NCBI RefSeq assembly: GCF_008370325.1
Contig: NZ_VNIP01000020.1
Location: forward strand, 1 to 64,000
Reading direction: 5' to 3'
Source of the DNA: Martinezella tropici
GTDB lineage: Bacteria > Pseudomonadota > Alphaproteobacteria > Rhizobiales > Rhizobiaceae
Length of the DNA: 64,000 bases
Shown: piece by piece, positions 1 to 8,240 of the stretch
How the letters are laid out: every line of letters starts with the position of its first letter
Position numbering within the stretch: position 1 is the stretch's first letter
Notes under the pieces: generated by a model
The model's input: only the letters and a program-made list of their open reading frames with translations
What the model was told of the DNA's origin: nothing
Databases searched by the model: none
Translations under genes and position numbers: made by a program

Positions 1-1
1 T

Positions 2-40
2 ACCGTCGGCGCAGGCATCGTCGCCTCCATCGTCGAGTAA
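2..40 (+). CDS. tuf: Elongation factor Tu, C-terminal end (partial)
   Basis: Only the last 12 codons and the stop lie in the window. They read TVGAGIVASIVE, the usual C-terminus of rhizobial EF-Tu (domain 3), which carries aminoacyl-tRNA to the ribosome. A tuf gene directly before rpsJ is the normal alphaproteobacterial order. The gene is cut by the left edge, so nothing can be said about the rest. Confidence 0.85.
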   Translation, partial: TVGAGIVASIVE

Positions 41-92
41 TTTGAAGGCGGCCACTCCATCCGAGCGGCCGATTCGATGACAATAATATGAT

Positions 93-116
93 GCAAGCGG
101 CGGTAGCCGCTTGCTT
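93..116 (+). terminator. Hairpin after tuf, possible terminator
   Basis: A perfect 9-bp stem (93-101 pairs with 106-114) closes a GGTA loop and is followed by only a short T-rich tail (TTAT). It lies 52 bases after the tuf stop, so it may end or attenuate the upstream str operon. The weak T-run makes this uncertain. Confidence 0.45.
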
Positions 117-352
117 ATGACATGGAAATGTTGCAAATGGCGCGCGAGCGTGATTTGCGCCCTGCTTCGGATAACGAAGCGGCCAATGAGATTAACAATT
201 AAGGTGGGCCGAAAGGTCTGAAGAAGTGGATGGGGATGCCGCAGCCGGCGTCCCTCTCGATCTTTGAAACCGGTGGTCCGCCTTAGGAAGAAGAACAATC
301 CGTGCCCTTGTTTGAGCGGCACGCGAGATAACAAACACAAGGATAACGTCGA
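115..352 (+). promoter_or_regulatory. Leader region upstream of rpsJ
   Basis: No gene is supported between tuf and rpsJ (312 bases in all). The region contains a second hairpin: 233-241 pairs with 246-254 through one T-G pair around loop CAGC. It probably holds the promoter and 5' leader of the S10 operon. S10 leaders are often targets of ribosomal-protein feedback, but I could not match this one to a known class, and no clear -35/-10 pair stands out. Confidence 0.35.
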
Positions 353-661
353 ATGAACGGCCAAAATATCCGCATTCGCCTGAAGGCGTTCGATCACCGG
401 ATTCTCGATGCTTCCACGCGCGAGATCGTGTCGACGGCGAAGCGCACCGGTGCTAGCGTCCGGGGCCCCGTTCCGCTTCCGACCCGCATCGAGAAGTTTA
501 CGGTTAACCGGTCCCCGCACATCGACAAGAAGAGCCGCGAGCAGTTCGAGATGCGCACGCATAAGCGCCTCCTCGACATCGTTGACCCGACCCCGCAGAC
601 GGTAGACGCGCTGATGAAGCTCGATCTCGCCGCCGGTGTCGATGTTGAGATCAAGCTCTGA
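353..661 (+). CDS. rpsJ: 30S ribosomal protein S10 (NusE)
   Basis: S10 is a protein of the 30S head and, as NusE, a partner of NusB in antitermination. The 102-residue product begins MNGQNIRIRLKAFDHR and has full family length. It is the first gene of the S10 operon, 21 bases or so before the GTG/ATG region of rplC. The conserved sequence leaves no real alternative. Confidence 0.97.
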   Translation: MNGQNIRIRLKAFDHRILDASTREIVSTAKRTGASVRGPVPLPTRIEKFTVNRSPHIDKKSREQFEMRTHKRLLDIVDPTPQTVDALMKLDLAAGVDVEIKL

Positions 662-700
662 GGCCTCTGGTCCTCGAGCTGAGTGAGAAGGATTGAACCG

Positions 701-1342
701 ATGCGTTCAGGTGTGATTGCACAGAAGGTGGGAATGACCCGCGTCTACAACGACGCCGGCGAGCATGTCCCGGTTACCGTATTGCGTATGGAAGGCTGCC
801 AGGTCGTAGCCCAGCGCACAGTTGAAAAGAATGGCTACACCGCAGTTCAGCTGGGTGCCGGCCAGGCTAAAGTTAAGAACACGACGAAGGCTCTTCGTGG
901 CCATTTCGCCGTTGCAAGCGTAGAGCCGAAGGCCAAGCTCGCAGAATTCCGTGTCACGGAAGACAATCTGCTTGAAGTCGGCACCGAGCTCAACGCAGGT
1001 CACTTCACGGCGGGTCAGCTCGTCGACGTGACCGGCACGACGATCGGTAAGGGCTTTGCCGGCGCCATCAAGCGCCACGGCTTCGGCGGTCTGCGTGCTA
1101 CGCACGGTGTGTCGGTTTCGCACCGTTCGCACGGTTCGACCGGCTCGCGCCAGGACCCGGGCAAGGTGTTCAAGAACAAGAAGATGGCTGGTCACATGGG
1201 CCAGACGCGCGTTACGACGCAGAACCTTGAAGTAGTATCGACCGACGAAGATCGTGGTCTGATCCTGGTCAAGGGTGCGGTTCCCGGCTCCAAGGGTGCC
1301 TGGATCATCGTGCGCGACGCCGTCAAGTCGGCAGCGAAGTAA
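701..1342 (+). CDS. rplC: 50S ribosomal protein L3
   Basis: L3 is an early-assembling 23S rRNA binder near the peptidyl transferase centre. I chose the ATG at 701 (213 residues, MRSGVIAQKVGMTRVY) because AGAAGGA lies just upstream; an in-frame GTG at 683 would add six atypical residues. In the extended loop the sequence reads KKMAGHMG, whereas E. coli has KKMAGQMG, whose Gln150 is methylated by PrmB. A His here means that modification site is absent. Confidence 0.97.
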   Translation: MRSGVIAQKVGMTRVYNDAGEHVPVTVLRMEGCQVVAQRTVEKNGYTAVQLGAGQAKVKNTTKALRGHFAVASVEPKAKLAEFRVTEDNLLEVGTELNAGHFTAGQLVDVTGTTIGKGFAGAIKRHGFGGLRATHGVSVSHRSHGSTGSRQDPGKVFKNKKMAGHMGQTRVTTQNLEVVSTDEDRGLILVKGAVPGSKGAWIIVRDAVKSAAK

Positions 1343-1355
1343 GGGAGCCAAACCA

Positions 1356-1976
1356 ATGGAATTCAACGTCAAGACCCTTGAGGGCAAAGACGCCGGGAAG
1401 GTTTCCCTTTCTGATGCGATTTTCGGCCTCGAGCCGCGTGAAGACATTCTTGCTCGCGTCATTCGCTGGCAGCTTGCCAAGAAGCAGCAGGGCACGCATC
1501 AGGCAAAGGGCCGCGCGGACGTAGCGCGCACCGGTGCCAAGATGTACAAGCAGAAGGGTACGGGCCGCGCTCGTCACCATTCGGCTCGCGCTCCGCAGTT
1601 CCGCGGCGGTGGTAAGGCTCACGGCCCGGTCGCCCGCAGCCACGAGCATGATCTGCCGAAGAAGGTTCGCGCCCTCGGCCTGCGTCATGCTCTCTCGGCC
1701 AAGTTCAAGGCTGAGGACGTGATCGTCATCGACAATCTCGTCGCAACCGAAGCCAAGACCAAGGCACTCGCTGGCGCTTTCGAGACGCTCGGCCTGACGA
1801 ACGCTCTGTTCATCGGCGGCGCTGAGCTCGACAGCAACTTCAAGCTCGCAGCCAAGAACATCCCGAACATCGATGTTCTGCCGGTTCAGGGCATCAACGT
1901 TTACGACATCCTGCGCCGCGGCAAGCTCGTGCTGTCCAAGGCTGCAATTGAAGCTCTAGAGGAGCGATTCAAGTGA
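1356..1976 (+). CDS. rplD: 50S ribosomal protein L4
   Basis: L4 binds 23S rRNA and lines the peptide exit tunnel; in E. coli it also represses its own operon. The start at 1356 (MEFNVKTLEG, 206 residues) follows GGGAG and fits the family; the frame is open further upstream inside rplC, but that part is not L4-like. The stop overlaps the GTG start of rplW, indicating translational coupling. Confidence 0.97.
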   Translation: MEFNVKTLEGKDAGKVSLSDAIFGLEPREDILARVIRWQLAKKQQGTHQAKGRADVARTGAKMYKQKGTGRARHHSARAPQFRGGGKAHGPVARSHEHDLPKKVRALGLRHALSAKFKAEDVIVIDNLVATEAKTKALAGAFETLGLTNALFIGGAELDSNFKLAAKNIPNIDVLPVQGINVYDILRRGKLVLSKAAIEALEERFK

Positions 1977-2266
1977 CGGATCTTCGCCATTACGATGTGA
2001 TCGTTTCTCCTGCGATCACCGAAAAGTCCACGCTGCTTTCGGACAATAACCAGGTTGTTTTCAACGTTGCCAAGAACGCGACGAAGCCGGAAATCAAGGC
2101 TGCCGTCGAAGCGCTCTTCGGCGTCAAGGTTACGGCCGTTAACACTCTGCTGCGCCTCGGCAAGACCAAGCGGTTCAAGGGTCTCGTCGGCAAGCAGAAG
2201 GACGTGAAGAAGGCTGTTGTGACGCTCGCCGAAGGCCAGTCGATCGACGTCTCCACCGGTCTCTGA
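1973..2266 (+). CDS. rplW: 50S ribosomal protein L23
   Basis: L23 sits at the exit of the peptide tunnel and is the docking site for trigger factor and SRP. The 97-residue product begins MTDLRHYDVIVSPAITEKS from a GTG codon that overlaps the rplD stop (GTGA). The AITEKS motif is characteristic of the family. Length is normal. Confidence 0.96.
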   Translation: MTDLRHYDVIVSPAITEKSTLLSDNNQVVFNVAKNATKPEIKAAVEALFGVKVTAVNTLLRLGKTKRFKGLVGKQKDVKKAVVTLAEGQSIDVSTGL

Positions 2267-2277
2267 GGAATAAGAAA

Positions 2278-3114
2278 ATGGCATTGAAAACATTCAATCC
2301 GACGACCCCGAGCCAGCGTCAGCTGGTCATCGTCGACCGCTCTTCGCTCTACAAGGGCAAGCCGGTCAAGGCGCTGACGGAAGGTCTGACCTCCAAGGGC
2401 GGCCGCAACAACACCGGCCGCATCACCGTGCGTTTCCAGGGTGGCGGTCACAAGCGTACCTATCGTCTGGTCGACTTCAAGCGTCGCAAGTTCGACGTTG
2501 AAGGAACCGTCGAGCGCATCGAATACGATCCGAACCGTACCGCTTACATCGCTCTGGTGAAATACACGGACGGCGAACTGGCCTACATTCTCGCTCCGCA
2601 GCGCTTGGCTGCCGGCGACAAGGTCATCGCTTCGGAAAAGACCGTTGACGTGAAGCCTGGCAACGCCATGCCGCTTCAGTTCATCCCGGTCGGCTCCATC
2701 ATCCACAATGTGGAAATGAAGCCGGGCAAGGGCGGTCAGATCGCTCGCTCCGCCGGTTCCTATGCGCAGCTCGTCGGCCGCGACCAGGGTATGGCGATCC
2801 TTCGCCTGAACTCCGGCGAACAGCGCCTCGTGCACGGCACTTGCCTTGCTTCGATCGGCGCGGTTTCGAACCCGGATCACGGCAACATCAACGACGGTAA
2901 GGCCGGTCGTTCGCGTTGGCGTGGCAAGAAGCCGCATAACCGCGGCGTCGTCATGAACCCGGTCGACCATCCGCACGGCGGTGGTGAAGGCCGCACCTCC
3001 GGTGGTCGCCATCCGGTGACCCCATGGGGCAAGCCGACCAAGGGCAAGCGTACGCGGTCGAACAAGTCGACCGACAAGATGATTATGCGCTCGCGCCATC
3101 AGCGCAAGAAGTAA
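2278..3114 (+). CDS. rplB: 50S ribosomal protein L2
   Basis: L2 is a core 23S rRNA-binding protein needed for peptidyl transfer and subunit joining. The 278-residue product has full length, and the conserved HPHGGGEGR segment containing the functionally important histidine lies near residue 228. It starts 12 bases after the rplW stop with GAGGAATAAGAAA as the ribosome site. Confidence 0.98.
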   Translation: MALKTFNPTTPSQRQLVIVDRSSLYKGKPVKALTEGLTSKGGRNNTGRITVRFQGGGHKRTYRLVDFKRRKFDVEGTVERIEYDPNRTAYIALVKYTDGELAYILAPQRLAAGDKVIASEKTVDVKPGNAMPLQFIPVGSIIHNVEMKPGKGGQIARSAGSYAQLVGRDQGMAILRLNSGEQRLVHGTCLASIGAVSNPDHGNINDGKAGRSRWRGKKPHNRGVVMNPVDHPHGGGEGRTSGGRHPVTPWGKPTKGKRTRSNKSTDKMIMRSRHQRKK

Positions 3115-3129
3115 GAGAGGAAGTCTCAA

Positions 3130-3408
3130 GTGGCTCGTTCAGTATGGAAAGGTCCGTTTGTTGACGGCTATCTTCTCAAGAAGGCTGAGAAGGTGCGCGA
3201 AGGCGGACGTAACGAAATAATCAAGATGTGGAGCCGCCGCTCCACCATCATGCCGCAGTTCGTTGGTCTTACCTTCGGCGTCTACAACGGCAGCAAGCAC
3301 ATTCCGGTCAGCGTCAATGAAGACATGGTCGGGCACAAGTTCGGCGAGTTCGCCCCGACCCGTACCTATTATGGTCACGGTGCGGACAAGAAGGCGAAGA
3401 GGAAGTAA
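3130..3408 (+). CDS. rpsS: 30S ribosomal protein S19
   Basis: S19 binds the 3' domain of 16S rRNA in the 30S head with S13. The 92-residue product begins with a GTG codon and reads MARSVWKGPFVDGYLLKK, the classic S19 N-terminus. It is followed after two bases by rplV. Confidence 0.97.
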   Translation: MARSVWKGPFVDGYLLKKAEKVREGGRNEIIKMWSRRSTIMPQFVGLTFGVYNGSKHIPVSVNEDMVGHKFGEFAPTRTYYGHGADKKAKRK

Positions 3409-3410
3409 CA

Positions 3411-3800
3411 ATGGGCAAGGCAAAAACCGAACGCCGGCTGAAGGACAATGAGGCGCAGGCAGTTGCGCGCACGCTCCGTGTCAGCCCGCAGAAGCTCAAC
3501 CTGGTCGCGGCTTCGATCCGCGGCAAGAAGGTTGATCGCGCGCTCGCAGAGCTGGAATTCTCGCGCAAGCGTATTGCTGGCGCCGTGAAGAAGACGCTCG
3601 AATCTGCGATCGCCAATGCAGAAAACAACCACGACCTCGACGTTGACTCGCTGGTCGTAGCGGAAGCTTACGTCGGCAAGTCGATCGTCATGAAGCGTTT
3701 CCACGCTCGTGGCCGTGGCCGCGCGTCTCGTATCGAGCGCCCGTTCGCACATCTGACGATCGTCGTCCGTGAAGTTGAAGCTCAAGGGGAGGCCGCATAA
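3411..3800 (+). CDS. rplV: 50S ribosomal protein L22
   Basis: L22 lines the exit tunnel with L4 and contains the beta-hairpin implicated in macrolide response. The product is 129 residues with the VSPQKLNLVA and RGRASRIERPFAHLTIVV family segments. The stop overlaps the rpsC start by one base, so the two genes are coupled. Confidence 0.97.
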   Translation: MGKAKTERRLKDNEAQAVARTLRVSPQKLNLVAASIRGKKVDRALAELEFSRKRIAGAVKKTLESAIANAENNHDLDVDSLVVAEAYVGKSIVMKRFHARGRGRASRIERPFAHLTIVVREVEAQGEAA

Positions 3801-4525
3801 TGGGTCAGAAAATCAATCCGATCGGTTTTCGTCTCGGCATCAACCGTACCTGGGATAGCCGCTGGTTTGCGGACAATGCCGAGTATGGCCAGCTCCTCCA
3901 CGAAGACCTGAAGATGCGCAAGTTCGTCATGAACGAACTGAAGCAGGCCGGTATCTCCAAGGTGGTCATCGAGCGTCCGCACAAGAAGTGCCGCGTCACG
4001 ATCCACTCGGCTCGTCCGGGCCTGATCATCGGCAAGAAGGGCGCTGACATCGACAAGCTCCGCAAGAAGCTGTCGGACATGACGAATTCCGAAACGCACC
4101 TCAACATCGTTGAAGTACGCAAGCCGGAAATCGACGCGACGCTGGTTGCCCAGTCGATTGCTCAGCAGCTGGAACGCCGTGTTGCTTTCCGTCGCGCCAT
4201 GAAGCGCGCCGTTCAGTCCGCGATGCGTCTTGGCGCCGAAGGCATCAAGATCACCTGCGCCGGCCGTCTTGGCGGTGCTGAAATCGCTCGTACGGAATGG
4301 TACCGCGAAGGCCGCGTGCCGCTGCATACGCTGCGCGCCGACATCGACTACGGTACGGCTGAAGCAGAAACCGCTTTCGGTATCTGCGGCATCAAGGTCT
4401 GGATCTTCAAGGGCGAAATCCTTGAGCACGATCCGATGGCCTCCGAACGCCGCGCGCTCGAAGGCGACGCCCAGGGTCCGGCTAGCCGCGATCGCGATAG
4501 AGACCGTCGCCGCGACAACGCTTGA
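3800..4525 (+). CDS. rpsC: 30S ribosomal protein S3
   Basis: S3 helps form the mRNA entry channel and has helicase activity with S4 and S5. The 241-residue product begins MGQKINPIGFRLG; the KH domain carries GLIIGKKG near residue 75. The C-terminus ends in a charged tail (RDRDRDRRRDNA), a variable region in this family. A 36-base gap separates it from rplP. Confidence 0.97.
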   Translation: MGQKINPIGFRLGINRTWDSRWFADNAEYGQLLHEDLKMRKFVMNELKQAGISKVVIERPHKKCRVTIHSARPGLIIGKKGADIDKLRKKLSDMTNSETHLNIVEVRKPEIDATLVAQSIAQQLERRVAFRRAMKRAVQSAMRLGAEGIKITCAGRLGGAEIARTEWYREGRVPLHTLRADIDYGTAEAETAFGICGIKVWIFKGEILEHDPMASERRALEGDAQGPASRDRDRDRRRDNA

Positions 4526-4561
4526 TAGCGTACGTGGCAGATAAGTTCGGAGAATAAGAAA

Positions 4562-4975
4562 ATGTTGCAGCCAAAGCGTACGAAGTACCGCAAGCAATTC
4601 AAGGGCCGCATCAAGGGCGTTGCCAAGGGTGGTTCTGATCTGGCTTTCGGTGAATTCGGCCTGAAGTCGCAGGAGCCCAACCGCGTCAACGCTCGCGAGA
4701 TCGAAGCGGCTCGCCGCGCGATCACCCGCTACATGAAGCGCGCCGGCCGTGTATGGATCCGCGTGTTCCCGGATGTTCCGGTAACCGCAAAGCCGACCGA
4801 AGTCCGTATGGGTAAAGGTAAGGGCTCTGTCGAATACTGGGCATGCAAGGTCAAGCCCGGCCGTATGATGTTCGAGATCGACGGTGTGAGCGAGGAAATC
4901 GCTCGTGAGGCTCTGCGCCTCGGCGCTGCCAAGCTCTCGGTCAAGACGCGCTTCGTTCAGCGCATTGCAGAGTAA
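4562..4975 (+). CDS. rplP: 50S ribosomal protein L16
   Basis: L16 organises the A-site region of the 50S subunit. The 137-residue product begins MLQPKRTKYRKQFKGR, as expected, and has the VRMGKGKGSVEYWACKVKPG core. GGAGAATAAGAAA precedes the start. It is followed 11 bases later by rpmC. Confidence 0.97.
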   Translation: MLQPKRTKYRKQFKGRIKGVAKGGSDLAFGEFGLKSQEPNRVNAREIEAARRAITRYMKRAGRVWIRVFPDVPVTAKPTEVRMGKGKGSVEYWACKVKPGRMMFEIDGVSEEIAREALRLGAAKLSVKTRFVQRIAE

Positions 4976-4986
4976 GGAAGAAGCTC

Positions 4987-5187
4987 ATGAAAGCCGCAGA
5001 TGTTCGCGCCCTGAGCGCCGACCAACTCAAGGACGAGCTTGCCAAGCTGAAGAAGGAGCAGTTCAACCTGCGCTTTCAGAAGGCGACCGGTCAGCTCGAG
5101 AAGTCCTCGCGCATCAACGAAGTCCGCAAGGACATCGCTCGCGTAAAAACCATTGCCCGCCAGAAGGCGGCAGAAGCAAAGGCCTAA
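4987..5187 (+). CDS. rpmC: 50S ribosomal protein L29
   Basis: L29 is a small helical protein at the tunnel exit beside L23. The 66-residue product begins MKAADVRALSADQLKDEL and contains the NLRFQKATGQLE motif. GGAAGAAGCTC precedes the ATG. Neighbours L16 and S17 match the conserved gene order. Confidence 0.96.
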   Translation: MKAADVRALSADQLKDELAKLKKEQFNLRFQKATGQLEKSSRINEVRKDIARVKTIARQKAAEAKA

Positions 5188-5199
5188 AGGAAAAATAAC

Positions 5200-5439
5200 A
5201 TGCCGAAGCGCATTCTGCAGGGCGTCGTGGTCAGCGACAAGAACGAGAAGACGGTAGTTGTCCGCGTTGAGCGTCGTTTCGCTCACCCGCTGCTCCAGAA
5301 GACCGTTCGTCGTTCCAAGAAGTACAAGGCTCACGACGAAAACAATCAGTACAAGACCGGCGACGTCGTTTCCATCGAGGAATGCGCGCCGATCTCCAAG
5401 GACAAGACCTGGACGGTCGTTTCCGCCCAGTCCAAGTAA
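5200..5439 (+). CDS. rpsQ: 30S ribosomal protein S17
   Basis: S17 is an OB-fold primary binder of 16S rRNA. The 79-residue product begins MPKRILQGVVVSDKNEKTVVV, and AHDENNQYKTGDVVSI matches the family core. It is followed by an unusually long intergenic space (225 bases) before rplN. Confidence 0.97.
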   Translation: MPKRILQGVVVSDKNEKTVVVRVERRFAHPLLQKTVRRSKKYKAHDENNQYKTGDVVSIEECAPISKDKTWTVVSAQSK

Positions 5440-5664
5440 CAGAATTTCGCTCAGGCCCTTGCGCTTGGGCGAAATATCTGTATGAAGCACGAGCTTGGAA
5501 GCAGGACGCTCGAGAACGGGCGTTCTTTTGCTTATTGATGGCCGGCAGAGACGATCCCTGGTGATCGCGAAGCCAGGCATAATCAGACAAGACACTAGTC
5601 CATAAGCCGGGGTAGGGGGTCGGTTGGCCCAACCATTCCGGTAACAACAAGAAGGCGACCTGAC
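5440..5664 (+). promoter_or_regulatory. Intergenic region between rpsQ and rplN
   Basis: This 225-base space interrupts otherwise tightly packed genes. It contains a small hairpin, AGAAC-GGGC-GTTCT at about 5513-5526, followed by a TTT run, which could act as a weak terminator or attenuator for the S10 segment. The rest may hold a promoter for the spc segment. No credible ORF was found. Confidence 0.35.
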
Positions 5665-6033
5665 ATGATTCAGATGCAAACAAACCTCGACGTGGCGGAT
5701 AATTCCGGCGCACGTCGTGTCATGTGCATCAAGGTGCTGGGCGGCTCGAAGCGCAAGTATGCCTCGATCGGCGACGTGATCGTCGTTTCGATCAAGGAAG
5801 CTATTCCGCGCGGCCGTGTGAAGAAGGGTGACGTGATGAAGGCGGTTGTCGTTCGCACCGCCAAGGACATCCGTCGTCCGGATGGCAGCGTCATCCGCTT
5901 CGATACCAATGCAGCAGTCCTCATCGACAACAAGAAAGAGCCGATCGGCACCCGTATCTTCGGACCGGTTCCGCGCGAACTTCGCGCCAAGAACCACATG
6001 AAGATCATCTCGCTGGCTCCAGAAGTACTGTAA
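5665..6033 (+). CDS. rplN: 50S ribosomal protein L14
   Basis: L14 contributes to intersubunit bridges and binds the silencing factor RsfS. The 122-residue product begins MIQMQTNLDVADNSGARRVMCI, a near-invariant N-terminus. It is the first gene of the spc segment and lies 11 bases before rplX. Confidence 0.98.
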   Translation: MIQMQTNLDVADNSGARRVMCIKVLGGSKRKYASIGDVIVVSIKEAIPRGRVKKGDVMKAVVVRTAKDIRRPDGSVIRFDTNAAVLIDNKKEPIGTRIFGPVPRELRAKNHMKIISLAPEVL

Positions 6034-6044
6034 GGAGCGGAGCG

Positions 6045-6353
6045 ATGCAAAAGATCCGTAAAGGCGACAAGGTTGTCGTATTGACCGGTAAGGACAAGGG
6101 CCGTACCGGCGAAGTCATTCAAGTGCTGCCGAAGGAAGACCGTGCGGTCGTTCGTGGCGTCAACGTCATCAAGCGCCATCAGCGCCAGACGCAGAACCAG
6201 GAAGCCGGCATCATCAGCAAGGAAGCCTCGCTTCACCTGTCCAACCTGGCAATCGTCGACAAGGACGGCAAGCCGACCCGCGTTGGTTTCAAGGTTGTGG
6301 ATGGCAAGAAGGTCCGCGTGGCGAAGACCTCGGGAGAAGTGATCGATGGCTGA
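6045..6353 (+). CDS. rplX: 50S ribosomal protein L24
   Basis: L24 is an assembly-initiator protein binding the 5' region of 23S rRNA. The 102-residue product has an N-terminal KOW motif (KGDKVVVLTGKDKGRTGEV, residues about 6-24). The end overlaps the rplE start by eight bases, suggesting coupled translation. Confidence 0.97.
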   Translation: MQKIRKGDKVVVLTGKDKGRTGEVIQVLPKEDRAVVRGVNVIKRHQRQTQNQEAGIISKEASLHLSNLAIVDKDGKPTRVGFKVVDGKKVRVAKTSGEVIDG

Positions 6354-6903
6354 GGTAAAGTACGAGCCGCGGCTCAAGAAAGAATACGTTGCTCGCATCC
6401 GTGCAGCCATGCAGGAGAAGTTCTCCTACGCTAACGAGATGCAGATCCCGAAGCTGGACAAGATCGTGATCAACATGGGCGTTGGTGAAGCGACGGCTGA
6501 TTCGAAGAAGCCGACCGTTGCTGCTGCCGACCTGGCGGCCATCGCTGGCCAGAAGCCGGTCATCACCCATGCACGCAACTCCATCGCTGGCTTCAAGGTC
6601 CGCGAAAATATGCCGATCGGCGCCAAGGTCACCCTGCGCGGCGCCCGCATGTATGAGTTCCTGGATCGTCTGGTCAACATCGCGCTTCCGCGCGTTCGCG
6701 ACTTCCGCGGCCTGAACCCGAAGAGCTTTGACGGTCGTGGCAATTTCGCCATGGGCATCAAGGAGCACATTGTGTTCCCTGAGATCAACTACGATAAGGT
6801 TGATCAGATGTGGGGCATGGACATCATCGTTTGCACGACGGCGACGACCGACGACGAAGCACGAGCTCTCCTGACAGAGTTCAACTTCCCGTTCCGTCAA
6901 TAA
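6346..6903 (+). CDS. rplE: 50S ribosomal protein L5
   Basis: L5 binds 5S rRNA and contacts P-site tRNA. The 185-residue product has the usual length and contains KLDKIVINMGVGEA near residue 37 and the DFRGLNPKSFDGRGN segment. It overlaps rplX at its start and precedes rpsN. Confidence 0.97.
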   Translation: MAEVKYEPRLKKEYVARIRAAMQEKFSYANEMQIPKLDKIVINMGVGEATADSKKPTVAAADLAAIAGQKPVITHARNSIAGFKVRENMPIGAKVTLRGARMYEFLDRLVNIALPRVRDFRGLNPKSFDGRGNFAMGIKEHIVFPEINYDKVDQMWGMDIIVCTTATTDDEARALLTEFNFPFRQ

Positions 6904-6936
6904 CCGTAACGACGAGCGTAGAAAAGGAACCCTGAT

Positions 6937-7242
6937 ATGGCGAAGACAAGCGCAGTTGAAAAGAACAAGCGCCGCCGCAATACGGTTGCCAACCAGGCCG
7001 CGAAGCGGGCTGCTCTGAAGGCAATCATCATGAACCAGTCTCTCTCGATCGAAGACCGGTTCAAGGCCACCCTGAAGCTGGCATCGCTCCCGCGCGATGG
7101 ATCGAAGACCCGTATTCGCAATCGTTGCGAAGTGTCTGGCCGTCCGCGCGCCTATTACCGCAAACTGCGCATGTCGCGTATCGCGCTGCGTGAACTCGGC
7201 AATCTCGGCAAGGTGCCGGGCATCGTCAAGTCCAGCTGGTAA
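6937..7242 (+). CDS. rpsN: 30S ribosomal protein S14 (zinc-independent type)
   Basis: S14 is a late-assembling protein of the 30S head. The 101-residue product lacks the two CxxC pairs of the short zinc-binding form and is therefore the long C-minus type. NRCEVSGRPRAYYRKLRMSRI is the family signature near the C-terminus. AAAAGGAAC precedes the ATG. Confidence 0.97.
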   Translation: MAKTSAVEKNKRRRNTVANQAAKRAALKAIIMNQSLSIEDRFKATLKLASLPRDGSKTRIRNRCEVSGRPRAYYRKLRMSRIALRELGNLGKVPGIVKSSW

Positions 7243-7254
7243 GGAGCAGATTAG

Positions 7255-7653
7255 ATGACCATGACTGATCCTTTGGGCGATATGCTCACCCGCATCCGCA
7301 ACGGTGCTTCGCGTCGTAAGTCGTCGGTTTCGACGCCTGCTTCCAAGCTCCGTGCACGTGTTCTCGATGTTTTGCAGGCTGAAGGCTACATCCGTGGCTA
7401 CTCCGTCGTCGATTTCGGCAACGGCAAGTCTGAGCTCAACATCGAGCTGAAGTACTACGAAGGCTCGTCGGTGATCCGTGAGATCGGCCGCGTGTCCAAG
7501 CCGGGCCGCCGAGTTTATGTCTCGGTCAAGTCCATTCCGCAGGTCGCGAACGGTCTCGGCATCACCATCCTTTCGACTCCGAAGGGTGTGATGGCCGATC
7601 ACCAGGCTCGCGAACAGAATGTTGGTGGTGAGGTTCTCTGCTCGGTCTTCTAA
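7255..7653 (+). CDS. rpsH: 30S ribosomal protein S8
   Basis: S8 binds the central domain of 16S rRNA and, in E. coli, represses the spc operon. The 132-residue product begins MTMTDPLGDMLTRIRNG; the second ATG at 7261 is an equally possible start. The C-terminal STPKGVMADHQAREQNVGGEVLC segment is typical. Confidence 0.97.
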   Translation: MTMTDPLGDMLTRIRNGASRRKSSVSTPASKLRARVLDVLQAEGYIRGYSVVDFGNGKSELNIELKYYEGSSVIREIGRVSKPGRRVYVSVKSIPQVANGLGITILSTPKGVMADHQAREQNVGGEVLCSVF

Positions 7654-7694
7654 GATCGAACAGAGATCTCCCTCGAAACAGACAGGTTTGAAAA

Positions 7695-8228
7695 ATGTCT
7701 CGTATCGGTAAGAAGCCCGTTCAGGTACCTGCAGGGATCACGGCCACGGTTGATGGCCAAAAAGTGACTGCCAAGGGCCCCAAGGGCGAGCTGTTTTTCG
7801 TCGCTAACGACGAAATCGGTCTCAAGCTGGAAAACAATGCAATCGTCGTGACGCCGCTCAACGACACCAAGGATGCTCGCGCAAAGTGGGGCATGTCCCG
7901 CACGATGATCGAGAACATCCTCAAGGGTGTTAAGGACGGCTACGAGCGCAAGCTCGAAATCAACGGCGTCGGCTACCGTGCCTCCATGCAGGGTAAGAAC
8001 CTGCAGCTCGCACTCGGCTTCAGCCACGACGTGGTTTATGAGCCGCCGCAGGGCATCTCGATCGCTGTGCCGAAGCCGACGGAAATCGTCGTCACCGGCA
8101 TCAACAAGCAGCAGGTCGGCCAGGTTGCCGCTGAAATCCGCGAATACCGCGGTCCCGAGCCCTACAAGGGCAAGGGTGTTAAGTATGCCGAAGAGCGGAT
8201 CGTCCGCAAAGAAGGCAAGAAGAAGTAA
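7695..8228 (+). CDS. rplF: 50S ribosomal protein L6
   Basis: L6 lies near the sarcin-ricin loop and the factor-binding site. The 177-residue product has the duplicated L6 fold, and GPEPYKGKGVKYAEERI marks the C-terminal domain. CAGGTTTGAAAA lies before the ATG. It is 12 bases from rplR. Confidence 0.97.
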   Translation: MSRIGKKPVQVPAGITATVDGQKVTAKGPKGELFFVANDEIGLKLENNAIVVTPLNDTKDARAKWGMSRTMIENILKGVKDGYERKLEINGVGYRASMQGKNLQLALGFSHDVVYEPPQGISIAVPKPTEIVVTGINKQQVGQVAAEIREYRGPEPYKGKGVKYAEERIVRKEGKKK

Positions 8229-8240
8229 GGATCACGCGAA

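Noticed and set aside
1990..3129. 379-codon minus frame across rplW and rplB
   Set aside because: It is antisense to ribosomal protein genes and has no family pattern.
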